From assembly GCA_003219225.1 (NCBI GenBank), contig QHPZ01000177.1, positions 1-9,569 on the forward strand: DNA of 9,569 nucleotides, written 5' to 3'. The notes beneath the pieces were generated by a model. It did not search any database and had not been told where the DNA came from. It saw nothing but the letters and a program-made list of their open reading frames with translations. A program made the translations under genes and the position numbers. Position 1 is the first letter of the stretch, and every line of letters starts with the position of its first letter. Shown here piece by piece: positions 1 to 5,596 of this stretch. Origin of the DNA: Verrucomicrobiota bacterium (GTDB lineage Bacteria; Verrucomicrobiota; Verrucomicrobiia; Chthoniobacterales; UBA10450).

Positions 1-1
1 G

Positions 2-70
2 ACGCCGGTGGAATTCGCCGCGCTTTGGGACTGGGCCGAGAAACACGGGATCGTCCAGCAAGCGCGGTAG
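2..70 (+). CDS. 3' end of an unidentified protein gene (partial)
   Basis: Reading from base 2, 22 codons are open to a TAG at 68-70. The translation TPVEFAALWDWAEKHGIVQQ followed by AR has an ordinary helical protein composition and GC-rich third positions, so it is probably the genuine C-terminus of a gene that begins before the window. Heptad repeats start about 20 bases after the stop, which fits a gene end. The fragment is too short to name a family. Confidence 0.5.
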   Translation, partial: TPVEFAALWDWAEKHGIVQQAR

Positions 71-307
71 GTCCAGAGGTAAGCAGTCGGAGGTCAGAGG
101 TCAGCGATCGACGGTCTGAAAGTTGCAGATTGAATGCCCTATCCATATATCTGCTTGTCTGACACAGTGCGGTCATTGGCTTGGCACGCTAAGATCGACA
201 TCTATTTCCTGCGCGGCGATTAATCTTTACTTCGAGCCCCGCAACATCGAATGGTCGGTCAGCGGTCTTCCGAGCCCAGGAGGTCAGCAGCGGGCTGAGG
301 TTAAGCA
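71..307. other. spacer with heptad repeats and a possible decayed ORF
   Basis: This stretch separates the partial gene from the transporter. It begins with AGGTCAG-type heptads (91-104) and a GTTGCAGATTG word (121-131) that recurs beside heptads elsewhere in the window. The remaining part (134-311) reads like protein only if two frames are joined, described as a separate entry. No convincing promoter could be recognised by eye. Confidence 0.5.
91..104. repeat. heptad tandem repeat, 2 x AGGTCAG
   Basis: Two perfect adjacent copies of AGGTCAG, followed by the related pieces CGATCGA and CGGTCTG in the same period of seven. It belongs to the period-7 intergenic repeats seen at several other places in this window. 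Confidence 0.6.
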
Positions 308-311
308 ATGA
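134..311 (+). pseudogene. possible frameshifted remnant of a gene upstream of the transporter
   Basis: An ATG at 134 opens a frame ending at TAA 221-223 with the protein-like end WHAKIDIYFLRGD. The other frame then continues from about 222 as NLYFEPRNIEWSVSGLPSPG and stops at TGA 309-311. That TGA overlaps the ATG of the transporter at 308-310 (ATGA), a typical translationally coupled junction. Joined with a shift near 219-222 the two halves give a short continuous protein-like tail, so this may be the decayed end of a gene once cotranscribed with the transporter. I do not recognise the family, and chance cannot be excluded at this length. Confidence 0.35.
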
Positions 312-1890
312 AATTTTTTCACGGGAGACGCGGGGTGTGGGCGTTCGGGCTGGGCTGCGTTGCGGTCACGATCGGCGTTTTGTTGCATTTGCCGATGTAT
401 TGGATGGGTCGCAGCACGGGCTTTGTGCTCGCCGGCATGCCAACCTGATTGTGGCCGGAATTGGGTTTGCCGCTTATGGCCTCCTGCCGAGGCACGTAAC
501 GCAAGCCGTACAGGCGGCTGGTCGCATCACGGTGGCTGCGCCCGAAGACGCTCAACTAGGCGCCGCGCACTGGATGTTGATGCTGGCGCTGGTTGGCGCA
601 TTGGTCATCGACGTCATGAAGCCTGCGGCCCTGGGCTTCGTCGTGCCGGGCATGATCAAGGAATACGGCGCCTCCAAGGCACAGGTCTCACTCGTGCCGT
701 TCTTCGCTTTGATCGGGACGGTGAGCGGATCGGTATTGTGGGGGATTCTCGCCGATCTGTATGGTCGCAAGGCTTCGATTTTGTTGTCGGCGGTGGTGTT
801 CATCGGCACGTCGATCTGCGGTGCCATGCCATCTCTTAAATGGAACATGGGCATGTGTTTTCTCATGGGCCTCGGTGCTGGTGGCATGTTGCCGGTGACC
901 TACGCTCTTCTGGCCGAAACCATGCCGTCGAAGCATCGCGGCTGGGCGCTGGTTTTGGTTGGCGGGTTGGGCGCCGTTGGCGGCTACTTCGCAGCCAGCG
1001 GCTTGTCTGCGCTTTTTGTGCCGACCTGGAGTTGGCGGATATTGTGGCTCGCGAATCTGCCCACCGGCCTAATGCTCATAGCGATGGGCAGGCTGATTCC
1101 CGAATCGGCAAAGTTTCTGCTCGCGCGCGGCCGTGATGCCGAGGCTCATGCGGTGATGGCGCGCTTCGGCACCGTCAGTCACAAACTGGCGGAAGGCGAG
1201 GAAGATGTGACGGAAGTGATCGGTCATGGTCGGCGCGTAACAGATGACCCGGTGCTGGATCCAGTGTTAGAGGCAAACCTATGGACGCCTGAACTAATTG
1301 GCAAAACCGCCGCACTTACTATTGCGGCCGTTGCCTGGGGGCTGATTAATTTCGGTCTGCTGCTATGGATGCCGAATGACTTGGTCGCCAAGGGCTATTC
1401 GATGGGTCTTTCGAGCAAGCTTTTGGCCGAATCAGCTTTGATTGCTTTTCCGACCGTCTTTCTCTGCACCTTCATCTACAGTCGATGGAGCACGAAATGG
1501 GCGCTCACCAGCATGATCGCGATTACCTTTCTGGGACTGTTCTGGATCCTTCTGCTGGAAACCCAGGCACGCGGTAATCCCGTTTGGCCCGTCGCTCTGT
1601 TGATCATCGGCAGCAACGGCATCATCGCTATCGTCCTGCCCTATGCTTCGGAAAGCTATCCGATCAAGGTCCGTGGCCGCGCGACGGGCTGGATAGCCGC
1701 CTGCACCAAAGGCGGCGGAGTTATCGCGCAGACTTTAAGCATCACAGCTCTGGTTCCGCCACTGGGTGTTACCGCAGTGTTGATAATGGCGCCTATCCTG
1801 GTTTCGCTTGGCTTGTTCATTCGCTTCGGCAGCGAGACGCGCGGGCTAGACTTAAGGCAACTGGAGGCCTATTCGTTGACGCGAGATTAG
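308..1890 (+). pseudogene. MFS transporter, disrupted near the 5' end
   Basis: Major facilitator superfamily inner-membrane carrier, closest in motifs to the sugar-porter/AAHS/SV2-like group; substrate unknown. The natural start appears to be ATG 308: MKFFHGRRGVWAFGLGCVAV and what follows form a basic N-terminus and first membrane helix, but that frame stops at TGA 446-448. The rest is in another frame, which is open from a GTG at 337 to TAG 1888-1890 (517 codons) and becomes protein-like only from about 440 (LIVAGIGFAAYGLLP). Numbering from the GTG, the loop 2-3 signature GILADLYGRK is at 136-145, ETMPSKHRG at 194-202, PESAKFLL after helix 6 at 255-262, and SESYPIKVRGR, the equivalent of the E-x-x-P-x-x-x-R-G signature, at 438-448. 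So the gene carries a frameshift, probably with a short deletion between helices 1 and 2. A GTG-started product would lack helix 1 and be unlikely to work. Sequencing error is the alternative. Confidence 0.85.
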
Positions 1891-2012
1891 GCGAAAGGAT
1901 CATGCATCGGTTGCCCAACGTCATCCCCGCCGGCACCAGGTCGTATACATACATCGTCTGCGAGGCAAACGACCCGACATGCGACTAGTGATGATATAGG
2001 CGGCGAGTGATA

Positions 2013-2083
2013 TAACCGACACAGCTGCGCTGAGCGTGTTCGTTAGCAGTTAATCGGACGAGCTACGCTCACCTTATCGGTTA
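2013..2083. repeat. nested inverted repeats, about 71 bp
   Basis: Outer arms TAACCGA (2013-2019) and TCGGTTA (2077-2083) and inner arms TGAGCGT (2031-2037) and ACGCTCA (2065-2071) are perfect complements in nested order, with unequal spacers of 11 and 5 bases and a central loop of 27 bases. It could fold as a cruciform or hairpin downstream of the transporter. There is no T-tract for an intrinsic terminator. Confidence 0.4.
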
Positions 2084-2117
2084 ATTGTTATCAGAAACCT
2101 ACGCAGCTCCCGTTACC

Positions 2118-2138
2118 GAAAGTAAAAAGTAAAAATTA
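2118..2138. repeat. A-rich heptad tandem repeat
   Basis: Three consecutive heptamers, GAAAGTA, AAAAGTA and AAAATTA, with consensus AAAAGTA. They share the period of seven with the other intergenic repeats but have a different sequence. Confidence 0.55.
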
Positions 2139-2272
2139 GGAATCACGCCGGACCGCGGCAGTTCTGCTGCTGTGCAGCAATCCATGAACGGGTTTCACTC
2201 GGAACGCACTAGCAGGGCGCGTAAACTAGAAGCTGGCACACTTTCGATGCACTAGAGCCGTAGTAGAAAACG

Positions 2273-2798
2273 TCAGGCGGCGTCGACTTCGATTTTTTCA
2301 GGTGTCGGCGCGCGGCGTTGCGCAACCGGAAGCTGAAAAATGTGTTCCCGACTCCGGATCTCGAGTTCGTTCTCGATCTTTTTCTTCCAACGCGCCGGAA
2401 CAGCAGGCGATGTTTCGGACAGCCGGTCCAGCTGTCGTTGAACCTCGGTAATCGCTCGACGGAGTTCAATCGGGTCCGAGGGCGAGAATGTTTTCAGGAT
2501 TTCGAGTGATCGGCGCAGCGCATCATACCGGGCGCAGGCAATTTTGTGCTGGTCGGCCCGCTGCGATAAACCGAGGAAGGTTTGCAAACAAAATTCCCAT
2601 CCTGATCGGATCGCTTAGCTCCAGACGGCCAAGCGAATAAAAAATGGCCGCCGCCACCGCGGTCGTCAGGACAATAATTGGTATGCCCAAACGATAATGC
2701 CAGCGGCTGAGCCGGATGCCGCATTCATCATGTGTCAGCTGATTGTCGCGCGCCCGTTCAAACCAGCCGGTAATGAGTTTGTCGACCTCCGCGTCCAT
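2273..2798 (-). pseudogene. SLATT-domain-like two-helix membrane protein, frameshifted
   Basis: Read on the minus strand from ATG 2798, preceded by a GAGGGGG ribosome-binding site at 2803-2809. The first frame carries an amphipathic N-terminus, an RLSRWHYR segment (residues 29-36) and a membrane helix LGIPIIVLTTAVAAAIFYSL (37-56). Near 2585-2600 the frame must shift by one base. The second frame (to TGA 2273) continues with LQTFLGLSQRADQHKIACAR and YDALRRSLE, then a charged helix and a tail. The order basic W-H-Y-R, first helix, L-Q-T-F-L, R-A-x-x-H, R-Y-x-x-L-R-R-x-x-E matches what I know of SLATT domains (SMODS- and SLOG-associating two-TM effectors, DUF4231-like), thought to act as membrane effectors in nucleotide-signalled conflict systems. 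The second helix expected just before LQTFL looks largely missing, so a short deletion probably accompanies the shift. No CD-NTase, SLOG or other partner gene is in the window. Confidence 0.65.
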
Positions 2799-2873
2799 TG
2801 CGCCCCCTCAATCCTCCGGCATTAGATAACTCGAATTTGGCTGCTGAGGCGAGCAAAAAAGGTTGGCAAAAAT

Positions 2874-2894
2874 AGTGACGGGTGACAAGTGACG
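2874..2894. repeat. heptad tandem repeat, AGTGACG type
   Basis: Three adjacent heptamers, AGTGACG, GGTGACA and AGTGACG, with consensus RGTGACR. The same consensus occurs at 3469-3489 and, as RGTGATG, at 9178-9205. Confidence 0.7.
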
Positions 2895-2924
2895 AGGTTG
2901 CGGGCCTAATCGGCGGCGTGATGT

Positions 2925-2970
2925 CGAGTCTCCATCATCACCGGCGAGCGCGCGTTAAGCCGCAGACTCG
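2925..2970. repeat. inverted repeat CGAGTCT / AGACTCG
   Basis: Perfect 7-base arms at 2925-2931 and 2964-2970 with a 32-base GC-rich loop. The function is unknown. It may be chance or part of a larger folded intergenic region together with the adjacent hairpin. Confidence 0.3.
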
Positions 2971-2986
2971 AGTAGTCACGCTCGGA

Positions 2987-3013
2987 CTGCATCGTAAGCG
3001 GCTTATGATGCAG
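2987..3013 (-). terminator. hairpin downstream of the Tyr/Pro-rich gene, possible terminator
   Basis: CTGCATCGTAA pairs with TTATGATGCAG (11 positions, all paired if one G-T wobble is allowed) around a GCGGC loop. It lies about 120 bases beyond the stop of the minus-strand gene at 3134. No T-run follows on either strand, so if it ends transcription it would need another factor. Confidence 0.3.
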
Positions 3014-3133
3014 CGATGAACGAAATTAATCCGCGGTCAGCTCCGAAACTTTTCGCGAGGCACCGACCGGGGCTACAGTCGGAGCAACCGCTCTGATCAC
3101 ACGGGAACTGCGTCGCGTGGTGGTTGGTTAGCG

Positions 3134-3403
3134 TCAGTGATGAAATTGCGAGTGAAAACGTCGCCCGTCGAAGCGGCGGACGAAAACTGCTCGGCGAAAA
3201 CCGAAGAACGGGCGCGGGTAAAAGGCAACGCTCGGGTAAACGACGACGCCAACTGCCGGAGGAGCGTAGTAGACCGGGGGCGGCGGGGGCGCATAGCGAT
3301 TGACCTCCGCGCCACCGTAGTCCCTTACCACCTCGGTGCCGGCGTTCGAGCGCGACGCCGCAGCAATTGCGACGATTCCCAATACGATAAATTTCTTCCA
3401 CAT
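3134..3403 (-). CDS. small secreted Tyr/Pro-rich protein
   Basis: An 89-residue exported protein of unknown function. The ATG at 3403 is supported by a strong AAGGAGGG ribosome-binding site 9 bases upstream. Residues 1-21 (MWKKF..., hydrophobic core, ending SNA) form a Sec signal peptide with a likely cut after Ala21. The mature part starts TEVVRDYGG and then has a Pro run with tyrosines (YAPPPPPVYYAPP, 38-50), a Val/Tyr-rich stretch and an Arg/Phe/His-rich C-terminus. The composition suggests a disordered or surface-associated envelope polypeptide, similar in kind to the other Tyr-rich exported proteins nearby. No catalytic motif is visible. It stands alone, with repeat-bearing spacers on both sides. 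Confidence 0.75.
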   Translation of the reverse strand: MWKKFIVLGIVAIAAASRSNAGTEVVRDYGGAEVNRYAPPPPPVYYAPPAVGVVVYPSVAFYPRPFFGFRRAVFVRRFDGRRFHSQFHH

Positions 3404-3412
3404 GATCGATAG

Positions 3413-3420
3413 CCCTCCTT
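3413..3420 (-). promoter_or_regulatory. ribosome-binding site AAGGAGGG
   Basis: A near-perfect Shine-Dalgarno sequence on the minus strand, 9 bases before ATG 3403. It is the clearest ribosome-binding site in the window and fixes the start of the Tyr/Pro-rich gene. Confidence 0.8.
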
Positions 3421-3468
3421 GTTCTCTCGCGGATTGAACCTGCTACTCGGCGCAAAGTTGCAGAATCA

Positions 3469-3489
3469 AGTGACGAGTGACAGGTGACC
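3469..3489. repeat. heptad tandem repeat, AGTGACG type
   Basis: AGTGACG, AGTGACA and GGTGACC in tandem, directly preceded by GTTGCAGAATCA, a variant of the GTTGCAGATTG word seen at 121-131 and of ATTGCAGATTG at 9221-9231. Confidence 0.7.
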
Positions 3490-3535
3490 CGCTTCCGCCA
3501 AGGCTATAGCGTGGCAAGCGAGGGACGAGGGAATT

Positions 3536-3549
3536 CGATTGCCGATTGC
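3536..3549. repeat. heptad doublet, 2 x CGATTGC
   Basis: Two perfect copies of CGATTGC next to the dispersed repeat. The same CCGATTG doublet recurs at 8400-8413. Confidence 0.5.
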
Positions 3550-3561
3550 TCGGCAAAGCGC

Positions 3562-3668
3562 GTCGCGATCTTGCTCCAATTCACCACAGAGATCACAGAG
3601 CACACACAGAGCAACGACATTTGTTTTCCGACCTTCGTGACCTCCGTGTGCTTGGTGGTGAAATCCTG
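3562..3668. repeat. dispersed CACAGAG-type repeat, copy 1
   Basis: A roughly 107-bp unit starting GTCGCGATCTTG and ending GTGGTGAAATCCTG. It matches copy 2 at 4209-4314 over its whole length with scattered differences. The left arm holds CACCACAGAG, ATCACAGAG and CACACACAGAG. The right arm, reverse-complemented, gives CACCACCAAGCACACGGAGG, so the ends form an imperfect inverted repeat around a T-rich middle. It encodes no transposase. The structure resembles a MITE or REP-like non-autonomous element. Confidence 0.75.
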
Positions 3669-3721
3669 CGACCTAAGAGGGCAGTTCCGTTCGCCGCCGC
3701 TGAGAATCGAGCCCTGCCCGA

Positions 3722-4051
3722 TTATCTCGTAACCACAACGTAATGGCCGGGGACCCAGACGCCGGGGTGGCGGCGGGACCAATGGCCGGGACGCCATGCG
3801 TAGTAGCTGCGCCCGACGTAATAGCCGGCGCCGTGCGTGTAGTAAGGTCGATCTTGAACGTCGACAACGACAGAGGCTGAAGAGCCGTAACCAGGACCGT
3901 AGGACGGACCGGCATAGCCGGGGCCGTAATAGGGGCCGGCACATCCGCAGACGGCGATTGTCAGGAGAACGAGGAGAAAACTCGACGAATGCCGTCTCGC
4001 TTTCACTGCAGGTGTTTTCGCCTCGGTGTGATCAGTAATGTTTGTTCTCAT
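3722..4051 (-). CDS. W-PGHW repeat lipoprotein, Gly/Tyr-rich
   Basis: A probable outer-membrane or envelope lipoprotein of up to 109 residues, function unknown. A hydrophobic segment SSSFLLVLLTIAVCGC ends in a lipobox-like VCGC with Cys37 as the likely lipidated residue. It is followed by Gly/Pro/Tyr repeats (GPYYGPGYAGPSYGPGYG, 39-56), a short Val-rich strand and two aromatic motifs, YAWRPGHW (84-91) and VWVPGHY (98-104). These are the W-x-P-G-H/Y-W type also seen four times in the neighbouring gene at 4420. The ATG at 4051 gives an unusually long pre-signal region and no clear ribosome-binding site. A GTG at 4006 would give a conventional 22-residue lipoprotein signal starting MKARRHSSS and may be the true start. 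Confidence 0.7.
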   Translation of the reverse strand: MRTNITDHTEAKTPAVKARRHSSSFLLVLLTIAVCGCAGPYYGPGYAGPSYGPGYGSSASVVVDVQDRPYYTHGAGYYVGRSYYAWRPGHWSRRHPGVWVPGHYVVVTR

Positions 4052-4082
4052 ATCTACTTATGATACGAATTCGGCAGAGCGT

Positions 4083-4265
4083 TCACGCGTCTTCAGACTC
4101 GCGCACGCGGGGGCTCTTCCCCTGGGCCATGTCCTGCTCGGATTGCTGGATGGCGCGTTCAAACTCCAGCGTAAATTCCAGTTCGTCTTCGATGTGGTCA
4201 TCAAGCCAGTCGCGATCTTGTTGCAACTCACCAGAGAGATCACAGAGCACACAGAGAAGAACATT
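4083..4265 (-). pseudogene. acidic ORF remnant fused to repeat copy 2
   Basis: The minus-strand frame is open from 4265 to TGA 4083. Its last 41 codons (from TGG at 4208) read WLDDHIEDELEFTLEFERAI then QQSEQDMAQGKSPRVRESED and A, an acidic helical composition with natural codon use that looks like a real C-terminus. The upstream codons, including GELQQDRD, fall inside the dispersed repeat. Possible starts are GTG 4250 or TTG 4226, neither with a good ribosome-binding site. The shape (acidic helix, short basic tail) is reminiscent of small antitoxin C-termini, but no toxin gene adjoins it and no family can be assigned. Either the repeat replaced the original 5' end or a short fusion ORF is used. 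Confidence 0.4.
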
Positions 4266-4314
4266 TTATTTTCCGACCTTCGTGGCCTCCGTGTGCTTCG
4301 TAATGAAATCCTGG
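4209..4314. repeat. dispersed CACAGAG-type repeat, copy 2
   Basis: The second copy of the unit at 3562-3668, in the same orientation about 650 bases away. It shares GTCGCGATCTTG, AGATCACAGAGCACACAGAG, TTTTCCGACCTTCGTG, CCTCCGTGTGCTT and GAAATCCTG. Its right arm has lost part of the complementarity (TTCGTAATGAAAT instead of TTGGTGGTGAAAT), so it is the more decayed copy. Confidence 0.75.
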
Positions 4315-4419
4315 GGCGTAATAGCCGGCAGTCCGTTTCTGCCGATTCAGGGCGCGACAGCCTGAATAGTTCGCGACTCGATGGCGTCTGTGTTGTTTAA
4401 CCAGAACAGGTCTATCAAC

Positions 4420-5523
4420 ATGAAAATGAAATTGTCTTTCGTCGCGCTGGCGGCATTGCTCCTTATCGGGCTTACGCCGGCTTCTTCCTTAGCTTACATC
4501 GGCATCTCGGTCGGCTTCGCGCCGCCGGCGATCCCGATTTACACCCAACCGTACGCTCCCGCGGGAGGATATCTCTGGGCGCCGGGTTACTGGGCGTTCA
4601 ATGGCTTCGATTATTATTGGGTGCCGGGCTATTGGGCCTTGCCGCCGCGTGTCGGCTTTTACTGGACCCCGGGTTACTGGGCGTACGACGGCGGCCGTTA
4701 TTTCTTTAATGACGGCTACTGGGGCCCGACGGTCGGATTCTACGGCGGGATCAATTACGGCTACGGCTACACTGGTGTGGGTTACTGGGGCGCCGAATGG
4801 GCCGGCGGCACGCTTCGCTACAACACGGCGGTGACGCGCGTAAATACGGCCGTGATTAAGAACACTTACGTCAACAAAAACTTCGCTACCACAACGACCA
4901 CCCGCGCCAGCTTTAACGGACCGGGCGGCGTGACTGCGAAGGCGACGGCGCAGGAACAAGCAGCCGCCAAGGCGGAGCACATCGCACCGACCGCCGAACA
5001 GCGCTCACGCGTAGAAGCGGCGAAGAATGATCCTGCTTTGCGCGCCAAGGACAATCACGGCAAACCGAAAGCGGACGCGGTCCAGGCTTTCAATCGCAGC
5101 CAGGGCACGCAGGCTGGTCCCGCCAACGCGAAAGGCGCAAACGCATCGGGAAACGCCGGCAACTCGGCATTAGAGCATAAGCAGGGCAACCCCGCCACGC
5201 GCACAATCGGCTCGCAAAACAACAAGGCGCGATCAGCCGAGGCACGTGCTTCGCATGCGACAACAAAACCGACGCGGTTCGAGAGGCCCGCACCAGCTGC
5301 AACTCATGCTCGCAGCGCGACGTCGATAAAACCGAGTAGCCACGCGTATAATCCGCCGACTAATCGCCACGTCGCGCAGCGTCCGGAAATAACATCGCGC
5401 CGGCCAGCGACGGCGACAGGCCGGCAAGCGGGACCCCCGACAACCGCGCACGGCAAGGCATCGACAGCGCCGACAGACAAAAAGAAAAAGGGCACAAATG
5501 AACCGCCGGGTCGCGGGTACTAA
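4420..5523 (+). CDS. exported WxPGYW-repeat protein with a disordered basic tail
   Basis: A 367-residue exported protein of the YxWxPGYW / BcpO-related WxxGxW repeat type; molecular function unknown, presumably in the cell envelope. The ATG at 4420 is preferred because it opens directly into a signal peptide (MKMKLSFVAL..., likely cut after SLA25). The in-frame ATG at 4381 would add 13 residues before it. Aromatic repeats are YLWAPGYW (51-58), YYWVPGYW (65-72), FYWTPGYW (80-87) and a variant ending DGYWGP (98-103). They are followed by the Gly/Tyr segment VGFYGGINYGYGY and a conserved-looking NTAVTRVNTAVIKNTYVNKN stretch. From about residue 175 the chain is Ala/Thr/Pro/Lys/Arg-rich and low-complexity, probably disordered. 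It is transcribed away from the related W-PGHW lipoprotein at 3722-4051. Confidence 0.85.
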   Translation: MKMKLSFVALAALLLIGLTPASSLAYIGISVGFAPPAIPIYTQPYAPAGGYLWAPGYWAFNGFDYYWVPGYWALPPRVGFYWTPGYWAYDGGRYFFNDGYWGPTVGFYGGINYGYGYTGVGYWGAEWAGGTLRYNTAVTRVNTAVIKNTYVNKNFATTTTTRASFNGPGGVTAKATAQEQAAAKAEHIAPTAEQRSRVEAAKNDPALRAKDNHGKPKADAVQAFNRSQGTQAGPANAKGANASGNAGNSALEHKQGNPATRTIGSQNNKARSAEARASHATTKPTRFERPAPAATHARSATSIKPSSHAYNPPTNRHVAQRPEITSRRPATATGRQAGPPTTAHGKASTAPTDKKKKGTNEPPGRGY

Positions 5524-5543
5524 GGCCCGGGCGATCGTGGACG

Positions 5544-5560
5544 ACGGCTCATAGAGCCGT
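5544..5560. terminator. short perfect hairpin between convergent genes
   Basis: ACGGCTC and GAGCCGT pair perfectly (7 bp) around the loop ATA. It lies 20 bases after the stop of the plus-strand WxPGYW gene and about 37 bases after the end of the convergent minus-strand lipoprotein gene. The position suits a bidirectional terminator, but neither strand has a T-run. A related AGAGCCGTAG word occurs at 2253-2262. Confidence 0.4.
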
Positions 5561-5596
5561 AGCTACAGAGTAACGACTCGCCGCGGTCACTAAGCA

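Larger units (their letters stand above)
1891..2272. other. spacer without a recognisable gene
   Basis: About 380 bases between the transporter gene and the SLATT-like gene, which ends at 2273 on the other strand. It contains a 28-codon ATG ORF (1902-1988) with no family resemblance, a nested dyad (2013-2083), and an A-rich heptad repeat (2118-2138). I see no tRNA or confident gene. Transcription converges here, so terminators would be expected. Confidence 0.6.
2799..3133. other. spacer with heptads and dyads
   Basis: The intergenic stretch between two minus-strand genes holds the ribosome-binding site of the SLATT-like gene, a GTGAC heptad repeat (2874-2894), an inverted repeat (2925-2970) and a compact hairpin (2987-3013). 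No gene is supported. Confidence 0.55.
3404..3721. other. spacer rich in repeats
   Basis: Between the Tyr/Pro-rich gene and the W-PGHW lipoprotein gene (both minus) lie the ribosome-binding site of the former, heptads at 3469-3489 and 3536-3549, and the first copy of the 106-bp dispersed repeat. The longer ORFs here run through the repeat and are not supported as genes. Confidence 0.6.

Noticed and set aside
360..839. 159-codon plus-strand ORF and overlapping minus ORFs inside the transporter
   Set aside because: They are out-of-frame shadows of the transporter. Their Arg/Cys/Trp-rich translations have no membrane or domain pattern.
1902..1988. 28-codon ATG ORF just after the transporter
   Set aside because: It is short, without a ribosome-binding site or recognisable relatives, and sits in a spacer.
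2273..2798. A working CBASS-like defence system
   Set aside because: The SLATT-like gene is frameshifted and no nucleotide cyclase, SLOG or protease partner is in the window.
3003..3455. 150-codon minus ORF
   Set aside because: It overlaps the well-supported 89-residue secreted protein in another frame, and it lacks the strong ribosome-binding site and signal peptide of that gene.
2874..3489. Repeated short units that could suggest a CRISPR array
   Set aside because: The units are contiguous 7-mers without spacers, and no cas gene is in the window.
3504..3944. 146-codon minus ORF
   Set aside because: It runs through the dispersed repeat and antisense frames of the lipoprotein gene, and its Arg/Leu/Cys-rich composition is not protein-like.
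4083..4265. Antitoxin of a type II toxin-antitoxin pair
   Set aside because: Only a C-terminal-like acidic helix is present, with no DNA-binding domain and no toxin ORF beside it. It is kept only as an unassigned remnant.
4489..4980. 163-codon ORF on the minus strand
   Set aside because: It is exactly antisense to the WxPGYW repeat gene and its Arg-rich, patternless translation is what GC-rich antisense frames produce.
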